A program made the translations under genes and the position numbers. A DNA stretch of 64,000 bases from Hyaloperonospora brassicae (lineage: Eukaryota > Oomycota > Peronosporomycetes > Peronosporales > Peronosporaceae): NCBI GenBank assembly GCA_947650285.1, contig CANTFL010000565.1, positions 62,001 to 126,000 of the forward strand, in the 5' to 3' direction. Under the pieces are notes generated by a model. It saw only the letters and a program-made list of their open reading frames with translations. It was not told where the DNA came from and did not search any database. Within the stretch, counting starts at the first letter, position 1; every line of letters starts with the position of its first letter. Below are positions 20,229-30,732 of this stretch, piece after piece.

Positions 20229-23200
20229 CACTAACGGCATCATCGCGGCGATACTTGAATCGGCGGAATTAGTTCGGGTCAACTTGCCAGCGCTTCATGC
20301 GCTGATAATCCAGACTAAACAGATTGTTTACGACAGAATGACAAAGTCCATCCATTTCTTTTTCTTCACTAGAGAAACGGCGGTTAAACATCAACGTGTG
20401 GCTATCCCGTTTCGGGGCGGAAGCTATTCGCTAACTAATCCGCATCGGCCACACCACGGAATTGTTTGGGATCGACAGCGCAGTTCGGATGGGCATCAAA
20501 TACGGCGGCAGGCGGAGTATACGGTATACATCCGCAATTTGACTCGGTTTCCCGACATTGGTAAGCTTATGGCGTTTCTTCGCACTAACATCCAAACCCC
20601 ATTTGAAGTGGAAGATATGGATACGTGCACGCCGACGTCAAGAACGTCGGCGGTGTGGAAACTTACTTTCCAGTTGGCGGGTTGCCCGAATTTTCTACAG
20701 GGAGTGAACCGAATCATGTGGTTCGGCGCCATTTTAATCGTATCTCACCCCAACGTTGGGCGCCGATTTCAATGTCTACAGTGCGGTAACATTGGGCACC
20801 CAATTGCGCGTTGCAGTTTCTCTGACGCACAACTTCGGGGGCCAGGAGCCATTGTCGTTGCGGAACAGGACATAGCCGGTCTGGGCGATACCGCACGTCC
20901 TTTCGCGAGTCTTAAAGAACTTCGAGATACTGTGCGCGCCCGTATTGCCGGCCACCGCCTGGCCCAGGCGTCGCTAAGCACACCGGATAATATGGCGCCT
21001 GTTACTCCTACATCTTCCAGGCTACAGGGATCCGATAGAGAGTCGCAGCGACTACCAAAACCGGTGGATCGGGAGGAAGGCATCTTACCTCCTGGAGTCG
21101 AGCTTCAACCAGAACCCAGGGAACCACAGCCGTGGATTACCCACAGAGCTCAGAAGGGACGGTCTCTCCAGAGACGCGCCAACAAAACCTTGACAAGCAT
21201 TGGAAAAGACACTCCACGAGCGCTCGTCAGCGAGGCATCCGGCAAGCACCCAACACCGACACCCCGAACGGCCCCATTACCCGCCGAGTTGAGCAGTGAG
21301 GGCTTCCCTAGCGTCGTAACCGGGGACACGGTCTCTCCGGCGCAGCCGCTTCTCTTACCAGCTGAGGAACAAATTCGTGTGGCAGAGCTGGCGCGGGGTC
21401 AGCCTCCACAAGTCCAAGGGCATCTCCTGCTTAGTCGTCAGGCGAAATCTAGGGCTACGCTTTCGAAATTAATGCAGGCCAGCTACGCCGGTCCCTCGGA
21501 GGTGGCTCCCCCTGGTCCAATGCTTACGCAAGTGCCGCAGACTTTCGAAGAGGCGTTAAACAGCTTAGGGACGCGGGAGGTAGTAACGCCGGCGTCCGGC
21601 AATTGCCTTGCCATGGCAATCGTGCAAGGAGCAACTGGGCAAGATCTCGCAGAGCCGACGTCAAAGCGTGGACAGCTAACGGCAACCCTCAAAACCGGTA
21701 TCAAGGAGGTTGGACTTTTAAACATAGAGGACCGCATACCGCATGATATCCGGGTGACGATACTTCAACACGTTAACCGTGCTTGGACAAGCATGACGCG
21801 GCGGGAATCCCTTAACCAACTCAAATGGTTTTTAGAGGACTACGCATCCAGTCCTTCCGACCGAGCAGCGGTCGTCGCGGACAATACATGGGGAGGTAAT
21901 GACATCATCGGACTAGCGGCAATGTTCCTCCGTCGGAACATTTACGTGCTCGAATTAGAAGGTACGCGCGCCAAACCCTGGATCTGCCGGCAGTTTGGGC
22001 CAGAAGTGCTATCCATCAAAGCGAAAAGTATCGCTTCGTTTACGGAGCGGCCCATGGACATTTTACAGTGCCTTGATGCCATCAGGGCGGACATCATCGA
22101 CTCAGCAGCAACTCCTATTGTCCTCCGCTTTTGGGGTCGGCATTACTCGGCTGCCGTTCCTAGCCCGGCAACGAGGGAAGAGTTCGCAACCCATCACGAT
22201 GCCCTCATGGTGGCCCAACAGTCTCGGCATGATGCAGATAAACCAATGTATTCCACTTCCCAGACTGAGGACCTCGCCCCTGTATGTGGTGGACCACAAC
22301 AGCTAGCGCTGGTAAAGGTTGATGCGGCCAACGCATTGGGTACCACTGATAGGAACTATGTCGATACCTCTCTCGCGCCGACTGACGTCGTGACGCAGCC
22401 TCCCAGAATTTGCGACCAGGCGAGGCACTTGCGTAAGCGTACACATGTACCCGCTCCGGACGACCGCATTCAGGACGGTGTGGCCTTGAAAAACATCCAT
22501 ACCGGGGTTCTGCTGAAGAAAGGAAAACCGGAGGAGTACGCTCTGGTTCAATATCTGGCAGTGCCGAACGACCCTATGGGCGGCCCCAATCAGCATTGGC
22601 ACGTTGAATGGAATCGTGGAAGCGTCCGCTGGCCGACGACGGCTAGCGTCCAGTGTCCATTGGTAGAGAGCGGAACTGCTCTATGGGCAGCGGTGGCCGC
22701 GGTGGAACCGCTTGTTTTACTCAATCAAGTCCAATCATTTCGGTTCCCCGGTGAGCTTATCGACTCTCTCGCAGATTCAGTCATCGCTCAGTGGACAGAG
22801 GAATGGCGAAGGGATTGTTTGCAGGACTGCCTAGCCCGTTACCGGACAAATTGTACGGTAAAAGCGACGCGGGCTTGGCTAGATCAGTGGAAGCAACAGA
22901 TCATATTTCTGAAAGGGCGGAAGGTCGCCGGAAATATCGGAGATAACACCGACTATTGGAAACGCATCCGGGTCGAGAAATATGGGAATGACGATCTTTT
23001 TCGGCTATGCGATCCAATTCGGCGGGTCATATTCAGTCATCACATTTTGTGCGCTCATCTGTATCATGTCGAAATTGGAGAGCTTTTATCGATGGTGGAT
23101 ACGGAAGCTGGCTCCCGATCAGTTATGGAGGCCCATGTCCAGCTCCTGAAACGGGATGCGCAATATAAATCGTGTTACAAGGGGGGCGGGACAACGGCTG

Positions 23201-23274
23201 ATTGGGCCAGTATTGCGCGCTTTTTTGAATCCGCCTTCGAGAAGCCAATGGTGATCGAAGGCATTGACTACTAA
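20119..23274 (+). CDS. LINE ORF1 protein with RRM-like, CCHC and OTU-like protease domains
   Basis: About 1,050 codons from ATG 20119 without interruption. In order: a helical N-terminus; an RRM-like segment (YTVYIRNLTRFPDIGK..., near residues 130-215); and a perfect CCHC zinc knuckle, CLQCGNIGHPIARC, near residue 220. A disordered Pro/Ser/Arg-rich stretch runs from about 240 to 480. An OTU-like cysteine protease core then has ASGNCLAMAIVQG (catalytic Cys), TWGGNDIIGLAAMFLRRNIY and FWGRHYSAAVP (candidate His). A C-terminal region of about 330 residues is unassigned. OTU enzymes remove ubiquitin, and such domains are known in some LINEs; the role here is inferred. It stays open although ORF2 is badly broken. 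Confidence 0.85.
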   Translation: MDSSERIRLFNTIQAQVEGELVMTLQRHHYIRVCQHSTNGIIAAILESAELVRVNLPALHALIIQTKQIVYDRMTKSIHFFFFTRETAVKHQRVAIPFRGGSYSLTNPHRPHHGIVWDRQRSSDGHQIRRQAEYTVYIRNLTRFPDIGKLMAFLRTNIQTPFEVEDMDTCTPTSRTSAVWKLTFQLAGCPNFLQGVNRIMWFGAILIVSHPNVGRRFQCLQCGNIGHPIARCSFSDAQLRGPGAIVVAEQDIAGLGDTARPFASLKELRDTVRARIAGHRLAQASLSTPDNMAPVTPTSSRLQGSDRESQRLPKPVDREEGILPPGVELQPEPREPQPWITHRAQKGRSLQRRANKTLTSIGKDTPRALVSEASGKHPTPTPRTAPLPAELSSEGFPSVVTGDTVSPAQPLLLPAEEQIRVAELARGQPPQVQGHLLLSRQAKSRATLSKLMQASYAGPSEVAPPGPMLTQVPQTFEEALNSLGTREVVTPASGNCLAMAIVQGATGQDLAEPTSKRGQLTATLKTGIKEVGLLNIEDRIPHDIRVTILQHVNRAWTSMTRRESLNQLKWFLEDYASSPSDRAAVVADNTWGGNDIIGLAAMFLRRNIYVLELEGTRAKPWICRQFGPEVLSIKAKSIASFTERPMDILQCLDAIRADIIDSAATPIVLRFWGRHYSAAVPSPATREEFATHHDALMVAQQSRHDADKPMYSTSQTEDLAPVCGGPQQLALVKVDAANALGTTDRNYVDTSLAPTDVVTQPPRICDQARHLRKRTHVPAPDDRIQDGVALKNIHTGVLLKKGKPEEYALVQYLAVPNDPMGGPNQHWHVEWNRGSVRWPTTASVQCPLVESGTALWAAVAAVEPLVLLNQVQSFRFPGELIDSLADSVIAQWTEEWRRDCLQDCLARYRTNCTVKATRAWLDQWKQQIIFLKGRKVAGNIGDNTDYWKRIRVEKYGNDDLFRLCDPIRRVIFSHHILCAHLYHVEIGELLSMVDTEAGSRSVMEAHVQLLKRDAQYKSCYKGGGTTADWASIARFFESAFEKPMVIEGIDY

Positions 23275-23350
23275 GGGCAGCTCACAGATCACGGCTCAGT
23301 CATCGCTTCCAACTTTGGGCGGGGACAGAGCTGATGCGTATGGTCTCTAC

Positions 23351-26300
23351 ATGCACGATAGATTGAAGTTCCACCGACCTCTGTCGCGTTCTCGGCGGGA
23401 TTTCTCAGCAGCTACGACTCAACGGATACTAACGCAGAATGTCCGCGGCTTTTCTGGTCAATCTCGTCCTATATGGATGGCAGCATGGCGGAATGCGCCA
23501 CGGAAAACACGACCGCATATTTGGTGTCTCCAAGAAACTTACGTCGCTTCTCAGGATGAAGCGGATGCATTAGATCGGGAATAGAGACGGCTTTGAGGCC
23601 TATCCGCGGTTGATCCAGCATTTCCTCTTTCTTACTGGAGTCTGGGGACGCGCCAAGCCGTCAGGGTGGCTTTTCTTCTGACACCGGACATGGCCCAGTC
23701 GGCACAACCATGGCGTGGCCTCCTGACCACGCCGAGACAAATTGCGTTATCTATCCAGGACTACTTCGTGTTCGTTAACGTTTATGCACCAAACGAACGG
23801 GCGGAAAGAGAATTGTTTTTCGAGGGTCTGAAAGCGGTGCAGCGGTCCGTCGCCCCAGTCACTCTAACCGGGAATTTTAATTGCGTCCAACATCCCTCGC
23901 TCGACCGGCTGGGGTTACGTTCGGCTAGTCGCACTGAAAGCCCAGCTTTGGATTCGCTCGCTGACATGTGTCAGCTATTCGATGCGCTGTATTTGTTCCT
24001 CACCCAGACGACGACCTGGAGTGGGAGCCGTCTACCCACTTCACGTATTGGGCGGGGTCAGCAGCCAGCAGACTTGATCGTTTTTACGTACCCCACACAT
24101 GGGGGGACCGAGTGCAATGGTTAGAAACAATTCTTCCACCATTGGCTTCTGATCACCAGCAAGTCACCTTGCATATCTCTGCTGGGCAACGGAACAGGCA
24201 TCGCCATCCCGGTAAAGTTGCGTACCCCATACGTTGTGCAAACCCGGCCGGCGCCGTCGCTGAACTCATCGATTGCCTCACAAACGGCGGCATTACTGAG
24301 TTATCCACGGTCTTGACCTGGGATCACGGCGTTCGCCGCGTTCGACGGGGGATCGCAACCACCGCCCGCAGGCAAAGGCAACGGCGGACACGGTACATCG
24401 ACAGGCTGCGACGGCGATCACGACGGCCACTGCTTACCCGACAGGCCTGGCACCAAGCCCAAACCGAGGATCAACAGGAGGCTCACATCTGTCGGGTTGG
24501 CTTGGCTCTCCAACGTACAACGGAGAAACTTCGCGCGAAGTTTAAACGTATGTCGGACTGGGAGCGTTACCAACGTGTTACAGCCATCAGGAGACTCCAC
24601 GGTGACCCGTTCCTAGTCGGCTGTAGCGTCGTCGACAAGTTTAGTTCTGAATGGGATCATGTGCTGGGGAAGAGCCACCGTATAGTCCCAGTCGCAGAAC
24701 TGCGTACGGCTCTGAGGCATTTCGTCGCTCTCCCCTCTGACCGCATAGTCACCACCGCCGAAAACCGTGCCCTGACGGCAGCTATAACGGAGGCAGAGGT
24801 GGTACTCGCAATCAGAGCTCTCAGTAGGCATAAAGCCCCCGGCACCGACGGCTTAGGGAACGATTTTTACAAGGATCTTCAGTCGCTGTTGGTACCGCCG
24901 TTAGTGGAGATAGCTAACGAGATCATCCAAGGTGCGCAACCACCCAAGTCGTTTATGGAGGCGCTCATCATCCCGCTACGTAAGAAAGGAGATTCCGACG
25001 ACGCCATGGACTATCGACCGATATCTCTGTTGCAAACGGGGTACAAGGTAATTGCGAAGGTCTTGGCGACGCGTATGCAGAAGTGCCTGCAACATGTCAT
25101 CGGTTCTTCTCAACAAGGCTTTGTTCACGGACGACAAATGCAAAGGACGGTCTCAATGATGCTTGCTCACCTCCAGTGCACGTGAGGAGTGTACTTTGGA
25201 CGCCGACGCCAGCCGCGCCGTTGTCTTACTGGATTTTCGGAAGGCCTATGATACGGTCGACCGCGATTTCATGGTAGAGGCGCTCCGAATATTCGTGTTT
25301 GACGAGAACTTTCTAGCGCTCATTCAAAGGCTTCATACCAACACGACGGCACGTTTTTCGGTCAACGGTGAGCTTTCATCAATTCGGCCGGTACGGTCTG
25401 GCATTCGGCAGGGCTGTCCCCTCGCTTCTCTTCTTTTCCTGGTGGTCGTCGAGGTGCTGGCCGTTGCAATACAAACGTCGCCCCAACTTCACGGGCTCAC
25501 ACTTCCAGGAGTACACACACAGCCCCATATATTTTCGGGGGTTTTCGACGACTCAACCCTGTTTCTACAAGAAGCCAGTCTACTCCGACCGGCTATGGAC
25601 ATCATTATGGAGTTTGGGCGGCTTTCGGGGTTGCAGGTACAACCGACAAAAAGCCAACTCATATTTTTAAACACGGCTATCTGTCAACCTACGTATCAGG
25701 GGATCGCAGTGGTGGCTCCGTCAACAACTACGAGGTATCTCGGCTATCAAGTGGGTACAGGAAAGTTACGCAACATTAACTGGGCTCTCCGCATCAAAAA
25801 TGCACAGCGTCGCCTCCTCACTGCAACGCGAGTTTCGAAGACCCTCGAGCACCGAGTTCTTATACTCAATGCGATAGTTCTACCCGAGATTTTGTTCACG
25901 GCAGCGGTCTTCGAGCCCCCCGGTTGGGCGCTCAAACAGCTGGATCATCTCTACAAACAGTTCCTCTGGAAGACGTCCAACAGGATTGAACCCGGGAGAC
26001 ACAAAGTCGCTCCAGGCCTCCTTTACGCTCCCCGTAAGGCAGGCGGAATCGGCCTCGTTTCGGTCCCCGTCGCCATCAAATCCCAGCGGGTGAAACACGC
26101 GCTACTGGCACTTACTCGGCCAGAGGATGGTTATCAATCAGCGTGGGTGTCCTGGATTACGCATGGTGCACACATCCCGGCCATCAGCCCGCATCGACCG
26201 AGAGTGAAACACATTGTATCGCCGTCTTCCGAGCGGTATCCGGATGTACTTTATGAGCTCGGATGCACATTGACGCCGACACCCGCGCAAACGGACGATA

Positions 26301-27822
26301 TTCTCGCACGGGTACAGGACCATCTACCGACTCTTCGATCATCATCGACCAGCTGGTGGGACGAAAACGACTGGGTGCTGCATCTCTCTGAACCCCTTCC
26401 CAGTCGGTCTCAGTCAGTAGAGTTTTGGCCCCAGGCAATCGAAGACTTCTGGCAGACTTTCCGGTGGAGTGGAAACCATTGGGTTCTCACCCCGCAGGCG
26501 TCGGCGTTGTCCCGGTCCAAGTATGACAGGATCGGCGATGTCTCCTTTGAACAACTCCATATCCAGCGGGCAGAACCCCAGGAATATGTCTTCGGCGGTA
26601 TTTGCACGGACCTCCTCGCCCCCCGCCATTCACATGCCAAACTTCTAGAATGGGCGATCATCGTCTTACTCTCGTCGCCGTCACTTGATGTAGGAAATCA
26701 TGTGGGGGGGGCCCGGCCCCACTCCGGCTAAGGCATCAGCCCCCTTTCACACAAGCCATCACATGGGTGCCAGTCGGGCCGGGTAGGGTTCGGGGCACTT
26801 CTGTCTCGGACAATTCTATTCATTCTCAGCGTTGGGAGCTCATTCAATGCCAGAATGTCATTTCTTGGGTTTCTGACGGGGAACCGCCGCGGGTCCAAGG
26901 GAAAACGCAGGAACTCACCCAACTCGCGGAGCGCAGGCTCATCCGAAATGGGGTCGTTATTTTTTCCAACCCACAGGTCCACCGCTTTCCATGGTCCGCT
27001 CCGCTAACGGTTCCTTATCACCGCGTCTTCTCGTTCCTGAAACGGCAACCTTTTAAGTCGGCTAAGCGGTGTCTTGCGACACCGCTGAAGCAGGTCATTG
27101 ATAGACTGGGCACCAAGAGTCAGAATAAACGTTGGCTACGCGCAGCTCTCGATGTCTCGCCGGCTCATCTATGGGGTCACGGACACGCGGTGACGGAATA
27201 TCAGCTATGGACACGGTACCGCCACGCTACCGGTCAGTTAAGCTTTTGGTATCAGGACCGGCCTCCGGACGGGTCTTGCACGTATCGAGAATGTGTCGGA
27301 CAGAAGGAGACCCAGGAGCATCTCTTTTGGGAATGTCCCCGTGCACAGGCAATCTGGGCACGGCTCATCAGTCATTGGGAGAGCACACCTCATAAGCCTA
27401 ACCATCTACTGGATTAGCTCGAGCACTGCGCAAACCGTAGAGTACCACGCATTTCGCCGCAGGTCACGGCAATGCTGTTAGTCAGATACCCAGACGACAT
27501 CGATCAATTCGCCACGGCCTGAAGGACGATATGGGAGGTCGCAGGGACCGTCATCATCACAATGCTCTGGCAACACCGCGTGGACAGCGTTTTTCACAAT
27601 GCGAAAATCCCGATGCAAGCCAGTGAAGCCATGATTTGGGGAAGGATTCAGCTTCAATTGCGGGCGCTAATCAAACGTCTCCATTGCAGGGCTGACACAC
27701 CGTGCGAGGCGCCCAACTTTTTGCATGTTAAGACATATTTATATCAGCACCGAGAGGGCAGCCCAGCTTTCATAGCCAGGCTGCCAGCCGTATGCAATGC
27801 CTGGACCCTCCAGAGTTGCTAG
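23351..27822 (+). pseudogene. LINE ORF2: endonuclease, reverse transcriptase, zinc finger
   Basis: The endonuclease begins ILTQNVRGF and WCLQET. Two Trp codons are stops (TAG at 23582, TGA nearby). The motif LTGNFNCVQ has Asn where GDFN is expected. A frameshift near 24000 precedes YWAGSAASRLDRFYVPHTW and SDHQQV. Reverse transcriptase follows: HKAPGTDGLGNDFY, YRPISLLQTGYKVIAKVLA, then after a frameshift near 25180 LLDFRKAYDTVDRDF, RQGCPLASLLF and VFDDSTLF (an unusual form of F/Y-x-D-D). The C-terminus has CTYRECVGQKETQEHLFWEC, a zinc-finger pattern, and ends at 27822. It would nick target DNA and prime reverse transcription if repaired by nature; as it stands it is dead. Confidence 0.9.
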
Positions 27823-27882
27823 TGTGGTTAACAACCTACCAGAGATCTTGCACTAACCAGTAATTAGACAATCTGTTCTCTC

Positions 27883-27896
27883 TCGTAATCTCCCTT
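27883..27896. repeat. Right target-site duplication of LINE
   Basis: TCGTAATCTCCCTT, matching 18984-18997 with one mismatch (A for G). Confidence 0.88.
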
Positions 27897-28270
27897 GTGG
27901 CGTCAATCCCTTGCTTCGGTCGGTCTTGTATCCACTCGACTCTTTCATCGTCACATACCGATCGTTTCCATCCAATCGACGCTTGATCCATCTCCACCTT
28001 TCCCTGCTCCGGCGATCTCGCACCCTCGTTTCCCTTCGACAATCTCAGATACGCAATCATTTCGAGTCCTTTAACCAGTCGAGTATGCTCTTATTGCGAC
28101 TCACCATTCTTGAACCCGATCCCATCTGCCTGACAGCTGGACCGTTCTTAGAACAGATCAGCTACCTTAGACTCAGTGTCTTCAGTCGTAACCTTTCTTC
28201 TGGCGTCAATCTCTTGCTTCGGTCGGTCTTGTATCCACTAGACGCTTTTAATCTTCTTTGTAGCATCCAT
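27883..28270 (-). repeat. 303-bp coding tandem repeat, right part of array
   Basis: Continues the array broken by the LINE: the marker at 27963 is exactly one period after 18761 once the LINE and one duplication are removed. A further partial unit at about 28140-28270 is diverged (CCAGAAGAAAGGTTACGACTG-type changes). The corresponding array is missing in the second copy, which is cut at 52742. Confidence 0.85.
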
Positions 28271-28415
28271 CGCTGAAGGTATTTTCATAGATAGTCGAAT
28301 TCCACTTGTAGGAATATCGCTGCAGAGAAATCCGCGCCCCCAGTCCAAAATATCTAGCAAATCGAGATATAATAACAGACCATTACACTCGTCTTCAGCA
28401 CCTTCGCGACCCTGA

Positions 28416-29061
28416 TTAACGTGACCTTGATCCGTAATATACCTTTAGACCGCTAACTCGATCTTGATTGATAGAAAACTCAAACGATCCATCATGTGAA
28501 TGCAGGTCGTTTTCGCCATATCGATCTCCACTTGTAGAGTGATCGCCGCAGAGAAACCCACGCCCTTTGTCCAGATCAGCTTCGAGATATTGATTTATAC
28601 AATACGTTTGATGACTTCCTCGATCTCGATTGATAGAAAGCTCAAACGATCCATCGGGTAAATGCGAAATCAATTCGCGATCAGAGAAACCCACGCCCTT
28701 TGTCCAGATCAGCTTCGAGATATTGATTTATACAATACGTTTGATGACTTCCTCGATATCGGTTGATAGAAAGCTCAAACGATCCATCGGGTAAATGCGA
28801 AATCAATTCGCGATCTTGACAAGTCGAACACGGTGGTTCACCTTCGAGATCTTCTTGGTTCTGAACGACAGGAAGTTCAAACGATCCATTATGTGAAAGC
28901 GGATTTACTTCACGATCTTGACAGATTCAGTACTGCGAGTCACCTTCGAGATCTTGATCCCTAGAAAACCCTTGACCTCTTTCTCGATCTTGATCGATAG
29001 AAAGCGTAAACGATCCATAGTGAGAAGGTGAATTCACTTCGCAGTCTCGATCTGTTGAATA
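28416..29061 (-). repeat. Degenerate charged coding repeats (QDRE / DGSFELSI)
   Basis: On the minus strand the code repeats short units such as DGSFELSINRDR and CQDRE, spaced by about 25-40 residues. A near-perfect 133-bp duplication lies within. GATC tetramers are very dense. It continues the frame family of the post-protease domain and precedes the 303-bp array. Inverted copy at 51886-52531. Confidence 0.75.
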
Positions 29062-29823
29062 CTATGTATCATCATCACGATCTTGACATGTCCAATACTG
29101 TGGGTCATCTTCGTAGTCTCGATTCATTACATAGGAGCGATCACTTTCTCGATCTTGATCAATATGACGTTGAACCGATATATCGTGTGAAGGATGAATC
29201 ACTCTTCGATCTCGTTCCGTCAAACACTGCGGTTCACCTTCGCGATCTTGATCAGCTGAACTCCGAAATGATATATCACGTGAGAGTATATCGATGACGG
29301 CATTCTCTTCTCCTGATGCAGATTTGATACATTCTCCTTCCATTTCAGCTTTAGAAATCCGATGAGTAATCACTGCCGCTTCTTTCGCCGTTTCCACCTG
29401 ATCATCTTTTGGTCGTGCCATTAACTTTATCGTTCCGCCATAGTTAGCATGATTCGCCGGAGATTCGATCCATGTATGATCGGGCCACTTCCACTGTTCA
29501 TCTGTAGTATTTTCATACGCTAAGGTTCGACACTCCTTATATCGGCCAGATCCATGCAACACGTATCCTTGAGATCGTGTTGTTGTCTCACCTTTCATCC
29601 ACAAACCGAGTGTGGTATGTGGTGGTACCACAATCTTCTGATCACCAATATTCGTCACCGGCAGATATAATAGCTTGACAGGGCCGTATCTTACTGTTGG
29701 CACCCAATCATGTCCTCGTGCAATCCACAACCTTGAGAACGCTTGACTAATCCCGATGTTCACCTCCGTAGATTCTCCAACAGAGATCTCGATGGATTTA
29801 TCAGTAGCTTTTATATATTGCAC
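29062..29823 (-). CDS. B-family post-protease domain, open frame
   Basis: 253 codons with KSIEISVGESTEVNIGISQA, VTNIGDQKIVVPPHTTLGLW and GRYKECRTLAYENTTDEQ. These correspond to ISVGESREVKIGIGG, IGDHEIILPTHTVLDVW and YKELQTLAYEATTDR of B-auto (57330-57620), which lie between protease and reverse transcriptase. Here the domain follows gag directly. The first codon is not ATG, so a fusion or readthrough from gag would be needed. The C-terminal half is rich in Arg, Asp and Ser. Confidence 0.7.
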   Translation of the reverse strand: MQYIKATDKSIEISVGESTEVNIGISQAFSRLWIARGHDWVPTVRYGPVKLLYLPVTNIGDQKIVVPPHTTLGLWMKGETTTRSQGYVLHGSGRYKECRTLAYENTTDEQWKWPDHTWIESPANHANYGGTIKLMARPKDDQVETAKEAAVITHRISKAEMEGECIKSASGEENAVIDILSRDISFRSSADQDREGEPQCLTERDRRVIHPSHDISVQRHIDQDRESDRSYVMNRDYEDDPQYWTCQDRDDDT

Positions 29824-29898
29824 CTTCGATTTATGCGGTGAACGTTGTCATGAGAAGCAAAGCGGATTGTCATCCGGTTGTTTTCGTGATAGGTAGTA

Positions 29899-30732
29899 TT
29901 ATAGATCGACCGATTCTTCGTGTCCACAAAATTTAAACGAGAATTCTGCCACTAGCGCATTCCAATCAAACTGTATCGATTCGTTCAGTTGAAGATACCA
30001 ATATCGGGCTGGAGCGGTGAGCAATTTACCAAACTCCAAACATTTTTCTTCATCAGGTACTTGTTCTCGAAGAAAAGCCGACACGATCTTGTCGATCCAG
30101 CTCCAAGCCCAACCTTCGTCTCGACATTTTCCTGAAAACAATTCCAGACGTGAGATCACGGACGACCTTGGTTGTATGTCGATCTTGGCTTGCTCTACAA
30201 AGGCTTCAATCCTGGCCTTGCCGATCCTGGCCTTTGGAAACGAACCTCCCGATGGTCTCAAAGACATCCGACGAACGCTATTGTACCCATCTGATTCGAT
30301 CTCGGAGTCAGCTGAGGCGTAATAAGGCGATCCTGAGGGGTGTTCTTGAGGAGGTCCCGAGGGTATGAAGATGCCGTCTCTAGGAGTGGAGGTCTTGCCC
30401 ACCATAAGTATCGTGACCTCCACGAACTCGATTACTGCGTTCTTCAACTGTTCCAAGCTGCATCCCATCAATTCATCTTTATCTAAAGCATTAGGGCAGA
30501 AGCCCGTGTCATTCAACATCTGCAAAATCAAATCAATCGCGCCGAGTTTGCTAGTCACGGGCGGCGGGATAGAGATTTGCTTACCCGGAGGGACGATGCA
30601 CTTATGCCGTAATATCTTGAACACTGGGTCTGGCTTGAGCAGTTTCTTGAAGTGGCTATAATAGCACTGCCATTTCGAACGCTCCCCCATTCGAGTCACT
30701 GACTCAATCTTCGACACCGCGATCTGGGCCAC
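29899..30732 (-). CDS. B-family Gag core (minus copy, intact)
   Basis: 277 codons. A basic N-terminal segment (CYYSHFKKLLKPDPVFKILR) and a Pro-rich spacer precede the Gag core. The core contains LELFSGKCRDEGWAWSWIDK, FLREQVPDEEKCLEFGKLL and PARYWYLQLNES, closely paralleling B-auto (AQTWIGKVKLAFVRDQAPDE, PARYWYRQLSRS). It ends at SVDL followed by a stop. It overlaps the upstream frame by 37 bases in the -1 phase. In the plus copy (50214-51048) the same gene is split by a 2-nt difference. Confidence 0.78.
   Translation of the reverse strand: MAQIAVSKIESVTRMGERSKWQCYYSHFKKLLKPDPVFKILRHKCIVPPGKQISIPPPVTSKLGAIDLILQMLNDTGFCPNALDKDELMGCSLEQLKNAVIEFVEVTILMVGKTSTPRDGIFIPSGPPQEHPSGSPYYASADSEIESDGYNSVRRMSLRPSGGSFPKARIGKARIEAFVEQAKIDIQPRSSVISRLELFSGKCRDEGWAWSWIDKIVSAFLREQVPDEEKCLEFGKLLTAPARYWYLQLNESIQFDWNALVAEFSFKFCGHEESVDL

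Larger units (their letters stand above)
18998..27882 (+). mobile_element. Non-LTR retrotransposon (LINE) with OTU domain, inactive
   Basis: An 8.9-kb insertion with an ORF1 region (RRM-like fold, CCHC knuckle, OTU-like protease) and an ORF2 region (AP-type endonuclease, reverse transcriptase, C-terminal zinc finger). It is flanked by a 14-bp target duplication inside the 303-bp array. No poly-A tail is visible before the right duplication. ORF2 has at least two Trp-to-stop changes and several frameshifts. The layout resembles Tx1/L1-like LINEs; the clade would need a tree. Confidence 0.92.
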
